From an uncultured Bacillota bacterium (GTDB lineage: Bacteria; Bacillota_I; Bacilli_A; RF39; UBA660), in contig CAMBIR010000006.1 in assembly GCA_945867665.1 (NCBI GenBank), positions 1 through 57,877 of the forward strand: DNA of 57,877 nt. The letters run 5' to 3'. Shown here piece by piece: positions 43,201 through 51,950 of the stretch. The position numbers and the translations under genes were made by a program. Numbering within the stretch: position 1 is the first letter of the stretch; the number at the start of each line of letters is the position of its first letter. The notes below the pieces were generated by a model. That model was given only the letters and a program-made list of their open reading frames with translations. It made no database searches and was not told the DNA's origin.

Positions 43201-43317
43201 AGTGATTACTGTACTTACAATGGCCACTATAGTGGATGGCAATATACCGATAATGAGACAATTGCTGGTATTTCCGGAAAGGTTGATGTTAGTGTATGGT
43301 TGAATAGAAATAATTAA
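40240..43317 (+). CDS. Secreted GH25 muramidase with 15 ChW repeats
   Basis: A 1025-aa exported wall hydrolase. Residues 1-28 are a signal peptide (ISLFFLMIILTFSFPKYIFA). Residues about 29-785 hold five triplets of ChW (clostridial hydrophobic W) repeats, with forms such as GWMEDVADGKISGTVGEGKR, GWQDYVSSGDTSGTVGQSKR and GWMDWASNNQVTGTLGYDYQ; the first three triplets are near-identical 152-aa units. A short choline-binding-like pair (KYYYSNGVAVTGFRTIQGIK) follows near 790-825. Residues about 830-1025 form a GH25 lysozyme: VIDVSSHQG (catalytic Asp), GVILRLGYGTSY, PFYYDLESN (catalytic Glu, about 925) and GWQYTDN near the end. ChW repeats probably bind wall glycan. It sits inside the rhamnose locus, suggesting wall remodelling with the polymer. 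Confidence 0.9.
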   Translation: MFNLKKISLFFLMIILTFSFPKYIFAESIIKYSTHVQSYGWMEDVADGKISGTVGEGKRLEAYKIEKISSTLTGDIYYKTYVEGIGWQDYVSSGDTSGTVGQSKRIEIVQMKLTDELSEQYDLYYRVHIAHIGWMDWASNNQVTGTLGYDYQIEAIQIQLVKKGEETPNSTKDIYREKPLQLWYSSHSESHGWMEDVADGKISGTVGEGKRLEAYKIEKVISSLTGDIYYKTYVEGIGWQDYVSSGDTSGTVGQSKRIEIVQMKLTDELSEQYDLYYRVHIAHIGWMDWASNNQVTGTLGYDYQIEAIQIQLVKKGEETPSPTKDIYREKPLQLWYSSHSESHGWMNSISNGGISGTVGEGKRLEAYKIEKVISSLTGDIYYKTYVEGIGWQDYVSSGDTSGTVGQSKRIEIVQMKLTDELSEQYDLYYRVHIAHIGWMDWASNNQVTGTLGYDYQIEAIQIQLVKKGEETPSPTKDIYRLNDLNVKYQSFVNGSWQKEVGSGEISGTVGKSLPIRAFKIQLENQNLNRLITYRSYNYSLGWNNYTTGGNISGDIMSDKKIEMIQIKLDDSVSDYYNVYYRVHVAHIGWLDWASNNQITGTLGYNYQIEAIEVKITKKEDNFDENMEKIYLQNDNYLTYSTHMESYGWMNSVYFNETSGVPASGKRMEAINIQINSKSINGGIKYSTHVENYGWMDWVEEGKIAGTVGEGKRLEAIKIELTGEFSNLYDIYYRAYVEDFGWLDWAKNGAIAGSLTISKRLEGIQIILVEKNGAAPGTTEQSYVDSIFRIIDGKKYYYSNGVAVTGFRTIQGIKYFFNSNGVLIADNVRKVIDVSSHQGKVNWSSVKSDGVDGVILRLGYGTSYVTDACVEDSYFSTNYNAVKNLSMLSGIYLYSYAIDEVSATKEAEFVLSKLKYYNVSKDVPFYYDLESNNWTRNLSIDDYDKIVNIFANLLEQNGYKVKIYTYKNLAENKFSSLVKNKLDWIAQYSDYCTYNGHYSGWQYTDNETIAGISGKVDVSVWLNRNN
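40329..41690 (+). repeat. Three tandem 456-bp repeats inside the muramidase gene
   Basis: The same bases recur with a 456-base period, for example at 40514, 40970 and 41426. Long stretches are identical at the DNA level. Unit 3 differs in its first ChW module (WMNSISNGGIS) and unit 1 differs at the ISSTLTG site. Later triplets in the gene are diverged. Confidence 0.9.
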
Positions 43318-43978
43318 GAAAGTAATTGTTTTCTTAATTATGTCATTTTTGTTATTAAAAATTATACAATTTTGTTAATTTGGATAGTAAGATAAAAATT
43401 ATAATTTTAGAGGATATATATTTTTTTATAAAAATTTATATTTATTTAAAATTGTTATTGATAATTTAGACAAATTTTAAGTAAATACTGCTTTAAATCT
43501 TGTGGTTGATAAACTGAAATATTGTAGTATCTGTAAATCAAACTTAAACAACAATGTATATTGCGAAATGAACAAAAAAATAGATTAAATTAAAAAAATA
43601 TAATAGCAAATTTATAAGAGAATATTGTGGTTAATGAATTTATATTGAAGTAAAAAGGATATGTAACTTTCCAATGTCAATTGACGAATTGTAGATTTGC
43701 TATTAGTAATTAAATTAGACATAGATTTATAAAAAAAGGTTTCTAATTAAAAACATTTTTAAAAAGTAGCTTTTTTGCAAATCTTATGATAAACTAAATA
43801 TAGTTTTAGGTGATGAGTGTAAAAATATACTGAAAAATTTAAATAGTAATTTGGCATTGAATTTTTATTTTTTTAAATAGTATGAATTAAAATTTTGTAA
43901 GTCGTTATCTAATTTAATAGTATTGTTGTAAAAATAGTTTAAATTGTTTATTTTTTTAGTGAAAAGAGGGATATGTAA
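43318..43978. other. 660-base AT-rich spacer
   Basis: Right after the muramidase stop, AATTAAGAAA (43312-43321) pairs with TTTCTTAATT (43330-43339), a hairpin without a good T run. A possible promoter, TTGGCA (43851-43856) and TAAATA (43874-43879) with 17 bases between, lies before the exporter. No frame longer than a few dozen codons is supported. Otherwise I see nothing. Confidence 0.5.
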
Positions 43979-44716
43979 GTGGGAAAAAAAATTTATGCAA
44001 TCAAGGTTGAAAACATGAGTAAAAATTTTGTTATTTATGGTGATAAGGCAAATACATTGAAGGAAAAGATTATACGATTGGGAAAATCTAAAAAAGAAGT
44101 AAAAGAAGTACTTAAAAACATTAATTTGACAATTAACAAAGGAGAAAGTGTTGCTTTAATTGGTGTAAATGGGAGTGGAAAAAGTACTCTACTTAAATTG
44201 ATGACAAAAATAATCTATCCTACGAGTGGAAAGGTTTCTATAAATGGAAAATTGACTTCTTTGTTAGAACTTGGTGCCGGATTTCATCAAGATTTTAGTG
44301 GTAGAGAAAATATTTACTTTAATGCATCTATTTTTGGGTTGTCTAGGGATGAAATTGATAAAAGAGTTGATGAGATAATTAAATTTTCAGAATTAGAAGA
44401 ATATATTGATAACCCAATCAGAACTTATTCTTCAGGAATGTATATGAGACTTGCTTTTTCTGTTGCAATTAATGTTGATGCTGATATATTATTGATAGAT
44501 GAAATTTTAGCAGTAGGTGATCAACACTTTCAAGATAAATGTTTAAATAAAATGTTGGAATTAAAGAAGCAAGGAAAAACAATGGTTTTTGTTTCTCATT
44601 CTGTTAGTTCTGTTAAATTTTTGTGTGATAGAGCAGTTTGGCTTAATAATGGTAAAATTCAAATGGATGGTAAGACAGATGATGTTTTAAAAGAATATGA
44701 GAAAGTATGTGGTTAA
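43979..44716 (+). CDS. Polysaccharide ABC exporter, ATP-binding subunit (Wzt/TagH-like)
   Basis: ATPase that drives export of a lipid-linked glycan. The 245-aa protein starts with GTG at 43979 (AGAGGG eight bases upstream). It has Walker A VNGSGKSTLLKLMTK, LLELGAGFHQDFSGRENIYF (the polysaccharide-exporter insert), the signature YSSGMYMRLAFSVAI and Walker B ADILLIDEILAVGD with the switch FVSHSVSSVKFL. The C-terminal glycan-binding domain of long Wzt proteins is absent, so it resembles TagH or the short rhamnan exporters. The permease gene follows. Confidence 0.92.
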   Translation: MGKKIYAIKVENMSKNFVIYGDKANTLKEKIIRLGKSKKEVKEVLKNINLTINKGESVALIGVNGSGKSTLLKLMTKIIYPTSGKVSINGKLTSLLELGAGFHQDFSGRENIYFNASIFGLSRDEIDKRVDEIIKFSELEEYIDNPIRTYSSGMYMRLAFSVAINVDADILLIDEILAVGDQHFQDKCLNKMLELKKQGKTMVFVSHSVSSVKFLCDRAVWLNNGKIQMDGKTDDVLKEYEKVCG

Positions 44717-44717
44717 T

Positions 44718-45491
44718 ATGCAAATATTTAGTGAATTATATAGGTATAGAGAGTTTTTAAAAACTTCAATAAAAAAAGAATTTCGTGGTAAATACAAAAA
44801 ATCGTTTTTAGGTGTATTTTGGAGTTTCTTAAATCCGTTGTTTCAGTTATTAATTTATGCCTTAGTATTTCCTTTTATACTAAAAAATAATGTTGATAAT
44901 TATGTTATATTTCTAATAGTAGCATTAATGCCTTGGAATTTTTTTAACATGACTATTTTACAAAGTGCAGCATCAATAGTAACTAATGGTGGGATTATAA
45001 AAAAAGTATACTTTCCTAGAGAAATATTGCCTATTAGTACCACTACTAGTAACTTATTAAATTTTTTAATAACTGGTATAATTGTATTTGTTGCTTTATT
45101 AATTAGTGGTATAGGTATAGGAATTTCAATATTCGTATTACCAATAATTATAATTATACAATATGTATTGCAATTAGGGCTTGCTTTTATTTTTTCAGCA
45201 ATAACAGTTTATGTAAGAGATGTTGAATATTTACTTAATGTATTTATGATGTTAATGTTTTATTTGTGTCCTATAGTATATTCCGCTGATATGATACCTG
45301 CTAATTTTTTACCATTATTTAAACTTAATCCTATGTTTCATATTATTAATTATTATAGGGTGATATTATATGATAAGCAAATTCCTAATATGGGTAATGT
45401 ATTTATATTATTTATGATATGTTTGTTAATATTAATATTAGGATATTTAATATTTCAAAAATGTAAGAAAAGATTTGCAGAGGAGTTGTAG
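44718..45491 (+). CDS. Polysaccharide ABC exporter, permease subunit (Wzm/TagG-like)
   Basis: A six-helix ABC-2 permease of 257 aa. I choose ATG 44718 (MQIFSELYRYREFLK), one base after the ATPase stop, which matches the family N-terminus; an ATG at 44697 would overlap by 20 bases. Family marks: the amphipathic start ending KKEFRGKYKKSFLGVFWSFL, NPLFQLLIYALVF, and NPMFHIINYYRVIL near the end. Together with the ATPase it would flip an undecaprenyl-linked rhamnan or similar polymer outward. Confidence 0.92.
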   Translation: MQIFSELYRYREFLKTSIKKEFRGKYKKSFLGVFWSFLNPLFQLLIYALVFPFILKNNVDNYVIFLIVALMPWNFFNMTILQSAASIVTNGGIIKKVYFPREILPISTTTSNLLNFLITGIIVFVALLISGIGIGISIFVLPIIIIIQYVLQLGLAFIFSAITVYVRDVEYLLNVFMMLMFYLCPIVYSADMIPANFLPLFKLNPMFHIINYYRVILYDKQIPNMGNVFILFMICLLILILGYLIFQKCKKRFAEEL

Positions 45492-45494
45492 TAT

Positions 45495-47696
45495 ATGAGA
45501 AAATGTGATGTAATAATACCTATATACAATGCTTATGATGCATTAAAAGAATGTATAGAAACAGTTATTTGTAATACTAATTTAAAGGAAGACAGATTGA
45601 TTTTAATAAATGACAAGAGTACAGATGAAAGAATTTCTTCTTTACTTAATAAGGTTAAAGATGAGAATAAAGAAAAAGATATAGTTATTTTGACAAATGA
45701 AAATAATTTAGGTTTTGTTGGTAGCGTGAATAGAGGAATGAAATATTCTGACAATGATGTATTATTATTAAATAGTGATACTGAAGTTCCTAAAAATTGG
45801 TTGGAAAATATGAAAAAATGTGCCTATAGTGGGAAAAAAGTTGCAACTGTCACAGCTTTGTCCAACAATGCAACTTTAGCTTCAGTTCCAAGAGGACTTG
45901 AAAGAAATGAAATTCCTCAAAATATAAGCTTTGAAGAGTATGCCAATATAGTGGAGAAATGTTCATATTGTGATTATCCTGAATTACCAACTGCACACGG
46001 TTTTTGTATGTATATAAAAAGAGAAGTTTTAGATATAGTTGGATTTTTTGATGAAGATAGTTTTGGTAAAGGTTATGGAGAAGAAAACGATTTTTCATTT
46101 AGGTGTTTAAATTACGGTTATAGAAATCTTTTATGTGACAATGTAATAGTATATCATAAAGAAAGTCAATCTTTTAGTGAAAAAAGGGAAAAACTATGCA
46201 AAGAACATGAAAAAATTTTAAATCAAAGATATCCAGAATATGAGATAAAATTAAAAGATTGGTGTTCCAAGTATCCAATAAAGTATATTGGAAATAATAT
46301 TTTGTATTCAACTAATTTAGCTAATAAAAAAAATATTTTAATTTTAATTCATGATTGGGAAACTTCAACAGGTGGAACAACATTACATGTTAAAGATATA
46401 TTGTCTGGATTAAAAGAAAAATTTAATTTTCATATTTTATCATATAAAGATGGTATTTATAAATTATATTCATATTTTAATGATGATGAATGTATCATTA
46501 AATTAAAAAGTATAAGGAAATTAAATGTTATACCACGATATAATAATGAATATAAAGAAATGCTTTCTAATATAGTAGAAGCACTAGGAATTACCACCAT
46601 TCACATACACCATATGATAAATCATTATTTTGATGTAATTGATGTAATTAATAAATATAAACTATCATCAACAATTACTTTGCATGATTTTTATTGTATA
46701 TGTCCTACAATAAATATGTTGTATGAAGGGACAACGTTTTGTGAAAATCTTGAAAAAAAGGATTGCGAAAGATGCTTATCATTAACAATGAAAATAAATA
46801 ATAATATTTTAGATGATTGGCACAATGATTGGAATAGATTATTTTCTTGCGTGGATAATATTATAGTACCATCAGAAGATACTAAAAGAAGAATTAATAA
46901 AGTGTATCCAAAAATTGATATCAAAGTTGTAGAACATGGAATTAATATTAAAAAATTGAATAATGACATTAAGTTAAATTCTAAAAATTTTAATGTTGCT
47001 TATGTAGGAGTTTTGAGCAATCATAAAGGTTTGAGAACATTTGAAAAAATAATAAAAGAAACAAATAATAGCAATATTAAATATCATTTATTTGGAATAA
47101 GTGAAGATAAAAAGTTAAATAAAAGTAAAAAAAATTATATATATCATGGTAAATATAATAGAGATAATATTGCTAATTTATTGAAAGAAAATAACATAAA
47201 TTTAGTTTGTTTCTTCCAAGTCTGGCCTGAAACATTCTCGTATACAGTAAGTGAAGTCGTTTCAGCTGGTGTTCCAATATTAACTTATGATATAGGAGCA
47301 GGTGCAGATAGAGTAAAAAAATATAATTTTGGATGGACTATTGAATTAAAAAATAATGCTACTGATATAATAAAGAAAATCAATGAAATTAAAAATAATC
47401 CTATTGAATATAATGAAAAACTAAAATCTATAAAAAAATATAAAATTAAGAGTTTGGAAGAAATGAATCTTGAATATAAGAAAATATATTTAATTGGTAA
47501 AGAAAGTGAAAACTTTTCTTGTACTAAGATTAAAAAAATTTTAAAAGAAAGTGATTCTTGTACTGATAATTCTTCTTATGAACAATTAGAAGCAATTCTT
47601 AACTCTACAAAGTGGAAATTAGTTAACAAAATTAATTTCTCACCACAATTAACGAAGGCTATAAGAAAAATACTAAGAAAAATTAGGAAGGCGTGA
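45495..47696 (+). CDS. Two-domain glycosyltransferase (GT2 + GT4)
   Basis: The 733-aa cytoplasmic protein joins a GT2 domain (residues about 1-270: CDVIIPIYNAYDALKECIET, ILINDKSTDERI, the metal site LLLNSDTEVPKNWL, GFFDEDSFGKGYGEENDFSF) to a GT4-type domain (about 285-670: ILILIHDWETSTGGTTLHVK, VAYVGVLSNHKGLRTFEKII, FFQVWPETFSYTVSEVVSAG). The C-terminus ends in a basic tail (KWKLVNKINF, RKIRKA). Two active sites in one chain suggest it adds two sugars of a repeat. Substrates are unknown; rhamnose is likely from context. ATA codons are very common. It ends in TGA and is followed after four bases by the next gene. Confidence 0.88.
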   Translation: MRKCDVIIPIYNAYDALKECIETVICNTNLKEDRLILINDKSTDERISSLLNKVKDENKEKDIVILTNENNLGFVGSVNRGMKYSDNDVLLLNSDTEVPKNWLENMKKCAYSGKKVATVTALSNNATLASVPRGLERNEIPQNISFEEYANIVEKCSYCDYPELPTAHGFCMYIKREVLDIVGFFDEDSFGKGYGEENDFSFRCLNYGYRNLLCDNVIVYHKESQSFSEKREKLCKEHEKILNQRYPEYEIKLKDWCSKYPIKYIGNNILYSTNLANKKNILILIHDWETSTGGTTLHVKDILSGLKEKFNFHILSYKDGIYKLYSYFNDDECIIKLKSIRKLNVIPRYNNEYKEMLSNIVEALGITTIHIHHMINHYFDVIDVINKYKLSSTITLHDFYCICPTINMLYEGTTFCENLEKKDCERCLSLTMKINNNILDDWHNDWNRLFSCVDNIIVPSEDTKRRINKVYPKIDIKVVEHGINIKKLNNDIKLNSKNFNVAYVGVLSNHKGLRTFEKIIKETNNSNIKYHLFGISEDKKLNKSKKNYIYHGKYNRDNIANLLKENNINLVCFFQVWPETFSYTVSEVVSAGVPILTYDIGAGADRVKKYNFGWTIELKNNATDIIKKINEIKNNPIEYNEKLKSIKKYKIKSLEEMNLEYKKIYLIGKESENFSCTKIKKILKESDSCTDNSSYEQLEAILNSTKWKLVNKINFSPQLTKAIRKILRKIRKA

Positions 47697-47700
47697 TATT

Positions 47701-48582
47701 ATGAAATTTGCAGGTGTAGTGGTAGCCTTTAATCCAAGTGATACAGTTGTGAATAATATTAAAACATACATAAATAATATAGATAAGCTATATGTTGTAG
47801 ATAATTCTGAAAATACAAATAATTCAAAAATGTTTTTATTTAATAAAAAAATAGAATATATTTATAATAAAAAAAATTTAGGGATTGCTAAAGCGTTAAA
47901 TATTGGTGCTGAAAGAGCAATAAAAGATGGGTTTGATTGGTTACTAACAATGGATCAAGATAGTAATTTTGATAATGGAGCATTAAAAAAAATGGAGGAA
48001 TTCATTATTAAGTTAAAAGATATCAAGGAGATAGATAATATATTAGAAGTTGAGTATAAAAAGGTAGCTTTAATTGCACCTACATATAAGTTGGATTCAA
48101 CATTTGAAAGTACTTTGGGGATTAACTTTCCATTAATGGTAATGACATCAGGAAACTTAATTAATCTTGAAATATATAAAAGAATAAATGGCTTTAAAGA
48201 TTGGCTCTTTATCGATTGTGTGGATTTTGATTATTGTCTTAATTTAAAACAACATGGTTATGAGATAATTCAATTGAATAATGCAATTTTAAATCATCAT
48301 TTAGGAAGTGGTAAAGTATATAGATTTTTGTGGATGAAAAAATCTAGTTCTAATCACTCTGCTATTAGAAGATATTATATGGTAAGGAATAGACATTATA
48401 TTTATGATATGTATCATGATAATTTTCCATATTATTGTGATTTAGAAATAGGAAGAACAAAAAGAGAAGCACTTAAGGTGTTATTATTTGAAAAAAATAA
48501 GATTAAAAAAATTAGGTATATGATAAGAGGATATAAGGATTATAAAAATGGCAAAAAAAATGAATGTACATATAAAAAATAA
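47701..48582 (+). CDS. GT2 glycosyltransferase, rhamnosyltransferase-like
   Basis: A 293-aa GT2 enzyme. FAGVVVAFNPSDTVVNNIKT, LYVVDNSENTN, NKKNLGIAKALNIGAERAI, the DxD-like LLTMDQDSNFDNGAL and DWLFIDCVDFDYCLNLKQHG are the pattern of the TIGR01556-type rhamnosyltransferases, from memory. The rml genes upstream supply the donor. A GGAAGG lies before the start. It overlaps the DUF2142 gene by 35 bases. Confidence 0.88.
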   Translation: MKFAGVVVAFNPSDTVVNNIKTYINNIDKLYVVDNSENTNNSKMFLFNKKIEYIYNKKNLGIAKALNIGAERAIKDGFDWLLTMDQDSNFDNGALKKMEEFIIKLKDIKEIDNILEVEYKKVALIAPTYKLDSTFESTLGINFPLMVMTSGNLINLEIYKRINGFKDWLFIDCVDFDYCLNLKQHGYEIIQLNNAILNHHLGSGKVYRFLWMKKSSSNHSAIRRYYMVRNRHYIYDMYHDNFPYYCDLEIGRTKREALKVLLFEKNKIKKIRYMIRGYKDYKNGKKNECTYKK

Positions 48583-50605
48583 AAAGAAACTAAAAATAAT
48601 ATTATCAGGAATAATAATTATCTTTTTGTTTTTGTTTGAAATTAATTATAATACATATAAAGAAATTAACATAAAAGAAATATTTAATATTATGCTGTTT
48701 GATAATAATAATTATTCTTCAGAGATTATTGATAATAGTACAATTAAAAATACTGAAATAGTTGATATAGGTAAAGAAAATTCAATTGGTATTTCTGTAA
48801 ATAATTATTATCTTGATTTAAAAAATAAAAAATATGATTATATTTCTACAATATCAGTTGAGGTAAATGAAAAATCAAAAAGTGATAATTACTCGATTAC
48901 TATATATTCTGACAATAATATAATACAATATAGTAGTGATGATTTTATTTGTTCAGGTAATGATGAAAGAATTTATGTAATAAATGAAGCTAATATAGAT
49001 AGAATTACAATAAGTAGCTCTACTGAAGAATTTGACAATGAAGAAAAAAATGGGGAAACAATTGATATTGAACAAATAAATATTAATTCTTCTGAGGATA
49101 TTCATCAAGTAAAAATGACGATATTAGCTAAATCAATTATTTTATTTTTAACAATTATTCTTTTAGTTATAGTTTATCATATATTAATAAAATCTAAATT
49201 AAAAGATAAGGTTCCAAACAATAAATTATCTAATATATTTTTTTGTATTTCAATTATAATTGGTACTATATTTTCTATTTTATTTCCTTTATATCAAATA
49301 CCAGATGAATTGACCCATATAAATATGATGTATTCAGAAATGAATATGAAAGTAAATTTTTATAATGAAACAAAAGGTTTTGGTGATACTACTAGAATTA
49401 TGCATAATTATAATGAAAAAGTAAATGTAAATAAATATTTTAAATTTGATAATAAGTTAAACATTAAAGAAAATTATAAATTACCTAGTATATCTTTAGT
49501 ACGACATTTTCCACAAATGGTTGGTATGTTTGTTGGAGAAATATTAAAATTACCAATAATTGTTAGTATTACTTTGGCAGAATTTTTAGCAGTATTGTTT
49601 TATTCTTTTGTCTGTAGTAAGGCTTTAAAAAGAATACCAATAAAAAAAGAATTAATGATGGCAATAATGCTACTTCCAATATGTTTACAACAAATGGGTT
49701 CATTTTCATATGATGCTGTTTTGTTACCAATGTGTTTTTATTTTATTTCATATATATTCTATTTAAAGTTTGATAAAAAAAATATTACATTAAAGGATTA
49801 CATTATATTATTAATATTATTAATAATAATTGCTCTAATTAAAATACCATATATTTTATTGGGAATGTTAATATTTTTATTACCAATTAAGAAAATTAAT
49901 ATTAACTTTCATATTTTCAAGATAGATTATGATTATATTAAAGACAATTATAAAAAAATAATTTTGATATTAATACCCATAATTGTTTTAGTTATAATTT
50001 CGATAGTAAAAATATTATGTAAAATAAATTATGGTAGGATATTAATTGCAGCAATTTTAGAACTAAAATCTTCTGTAAAAATAATATTAAACACTCTTTG
50101 GATGTATAAATTTGGATATATTAAAGAATTAACTGGTAATTTTGGATGGTTTGACACTCCAACATCAAATATATACACTATTTTTATAGTGATATGTGTA
50201 TTAATTATTAGTTTTATTAATTTTAAAAAGGATAAGAATAATAAACAAGTAGTATTTAATAATCCCTTTTCTAAAAAAGAAATTGTATTTATGTATACTT
50301 TAGGAATTATTATGATATTATTAATTGTTTTGTCAATGTTTTCATGGACTGTTTATGTAACTGGATATAGTATAGATAATTATAGTATTCAAGAATTAAA
50401 AAGTTTGTTTAAAGTTTTTCATACTATTGGAGGTGTACAAGGAAGATACTTTTTACCTATAATACCCATATTATTAATTCCAATATATAATGAAAAAGTA
50501 ACAAAATTTTTATCAAAGTTTAATATCTCTTTATTTTTAATAATATATTATTTAGTTGTATTTATATACATGATGATTGTAGTATTGTTTAGATATTGGA
50601 TATAA
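48548..50605 (+). CDS. DUF2142 family membrane protein
   Basis: The 685-aa protein has a first helix (residues about 15-31), an exported beta-rich domain of about 150 residues, then ten or so membrane helices from about 195 on. FPLYQIPDELTHINMMYSEM, with the conserved PDE..H outside loop, is the mark of DUF2142, which belongs with GT-C-like membrane glycosyltransferases. It may add a side sugar outside the cell, using a lipid-linked donor. The start overlaps the previous gene; ATG 48560 is a possible alternative. The role is inference. Confidence 0.8.
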   Translation: MAKKMNVHIKNKKKLKIILSGIIIIFLFLFEINYNTYKEINIKEIFNIMLFDNNNYSSEIIDNSTIKNTEIVDIGKENSIGISVNNYYLDLKNKKYDYISTISVEVNEKSKSDNYSITIYSDNNIIQYSSDDFICSGNDERIYVINEANIDRITISSSTEEFDNEEKNGETIDIEQININSSEDIHQVKMTILAKSIILFLTIILLVIVYHILIKSKLKDKVPNNKLSNIFFCISIIIGTIFSILFPLYQIPDELTHINMMYSEMNMKVNFYNETKGFGDTTRIMHNYNEKVNVNKYFKFDNKLNIKENYKLPSISLVRHFPQMVGMFVGEILKLPIIVSITLAEFLAVLFYSFVCSKALKRIPIKKELMMAIMLLPICLQQMGSFSYDAVLLPMCFYFISYIFYLKFDKKNITLKDYIILLILLIIIALIKIPYILLGMLIFLLPIKKININFHIFKIDYDYIKDNYKKIILILIPIIVLVIISIVKILCKINYGRILIAAILELKSSVKIILNTLWMYKFGYIKELTGNFGWFDTPTSNIYTIFIVICVLIISFINFKKDKNNKQVVFNNPFSKKEIVFMYTLGIIMILLIVLSMFSWTVYVTGYSIDNYSIQELKSLFKVFHTIGGVQGRYFLPIIPILLIPIYNEKVTKFLSKFNISLFLIIYYLVVFIYMMIVVLFRYWI

Positions 50606-50701
50606 TAAACTACTCTTTATTGAGTCCTAAAAGATTCATAAAAATATATCATTATTAAATAATATTGTTATTTTATTGTTTGGTTGTGACACTAAGTATA
50701 A

Positions 50702-50740
50702 AAAAATGGCTTTGCAATTAATTTTAGCCATTTTTTATTA
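50702..50740 (+). terminator. Terminator after the DUF2142 gene
   Basis: AAAAATGGCT (50702-50711) pairs with AGCCATTTTT (50726-50735), followed by TTATT. It closes the exporter operon. A weak promoter follows: ATGACT (50821-50826), 17 bases, TACAAT (50844-50849). Confidence 0.85.
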
Positions 50741-50879
50741 TAATTTATATTGAATAAAGAGATGATTTAAATATTTTTAGTGTGAGTATAAACAAATTCA
50801 TAATAATTTGTTAGTAATTAATGACTTTTCAGCATAAATTTGATACAATTAAGTTGTAATCGTAGTTGGGAGTTGTTTT

Positions 50880-51605
50880 ATGAATAATAAAAGAGTTTTA
50901 TTAATTGTTCCTTCATATAATGAAGAAGATAATGTACTTAGTAATTATAAAAAAATTATTGATTATAATAAAAAGCATAATACTAATTATGATGCTATTA
51001 TAATCAATGATGGATCTAAGGATAGAACTGAAGAAATATGTTTAAAAAATAATATTCCTCATATTTCTTTAGTTCATAATTTAGGAATTGGTGGTGCAGT
51101 ACAAACAGGTTATAAGTATGCATATGAAAATAATTATGATATTGCTGTTCAGTTTGATGGTGATGGTCAGCATGATGTTCGATATGTAAAAGATATCATT
51201 AAACCAATCAAAGATAGTAAGGCAGATATGGTAATTGGTTCTAGATTTATTGATAAGAGTTCTAGTGATTTTAAATCAAGTAAGGTCAGAAGAATAGGGA
51301 TAAAATTAATATCTTTTTTTATCAAATTAATAACTAGTAAAAAAATTTATGATACTACCAGTGGATTTAGGGCAGTAGATAAAGAACTGATTAAAAAATT
51401 TTCTTTCAATTATCCTGTTGAATATCCAGAACCTGTTTCTACAACAGAAGTATTAAGGTTAGGATATAAAGTTGAAGAAGTTCCTGTTAGTATGAACGAA
51501 AGAGAAAATGGAGTATCTAGCATAAAATCTTGGAAAAATATTTATTATATGATTAATGTTATTTTATCTATTATCATTATAGGATTAGGAGTGAAAAAAA
51601 AGTGA
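50880..51605 (+). CDS. GT2 glycosyltransferase (dolichol-/undecaprenyl-phosphate sugar synthase-like)
   Basis: A 241-aa GT2 enzyme with VLLIVPSYNEEDNVLSNYKK, AIIINDGSKDRTEEIC, LVHNLGIGGAVQTGYKYAYE, the metal site VQFDGDGQHD and TSGFRAVDKELIKKF. This group usually charges undecaprenyl phosphate with a sugar, the donor for GT-C enzymes such as the nearby DUF2142 protein. It overlaps the DUF2304 gene by four bases (GTGA). Its own promoter appears to lie upstream. Confidence 0.88.
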   Translation: MNNKRVLLIVPSYNEEDNVLSNYKKIIDYNKKHNTNYDAIIINDGSKDRTEEICLKNNIPHISLVHNLGIGGAVQTGYKYAYENNYDIAVQFDGDGQHDVRYVKDIIKPIKDSKADMVIGSRFIDKSSSDFKSSKVRRIGIKLISFFIKLITSKKIYDTTSGFRAVDKELIKKFSFNYPVEYPEPVSTTEVLRLGYKVEEVPVSMNERENGVSSIKSWKNIYYMINVILSIIIIGLGVKKK

Positions 51606-51937
51606 GTATAAATTTAATTTTATTTGCGGTTTTATTTAGTTTATTTATTATAATGTTTATTTTGCAATTAGTTGCTAAAGAGAGGGTAAATATAAAATAT
51701 GCAATAGTTTGGTTATTGATGTTTATTATTATTATTATTTTTACATTGATACCAGGGTGCCTAGCATTTTTTACAAATTTATTAGGATTTCAAACTCCAT
51801 CTAATATGATTTTAACTATTATGATTGCTGTATTAGTTATCATTAATATAACTAATACAGTGATAAATTCTGATCAAGACAAAAAAATAAGACTTTTAGT
51901 GCAAGAAGTTTCAACTTTAAAAAATAAGATTAAATGA
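51602..51937 (+). CDS. DUF2304 family small membrane protein
   Basis: The 111-aa protein starts with GTG in the GTGA overlap with the GT2 gene. It has three hydrophobic helices and a charged C-terminus (KIRLLVQEVSTLKNKIK). DUF2304 proteins stand beside GT2 sugar-phosphate synthases in many surface loci, probably as membrane partners; the job is not known. Confidence 0.82.
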   Translation: MSINLILFAVLFSLFIIMFILQLVAKERVNIKYAIVWLLMFIIIIIFTLIPGCLAFFTNLLGFQTPSNMILTIMIAVLVIINITNTVINSDQDKKIRLLVQEVSTLKNKIK

Positions 51938-51950
51938 TAGGTGGTTAATT

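Noticed and set aside
43519..43590. Short KYCSICKSNL...YCEMNK frame that looks like a zinc ribbon
   Set aside because: It has only about 24 codons, no start or ribosome site, and two stops close by; chance is likely.
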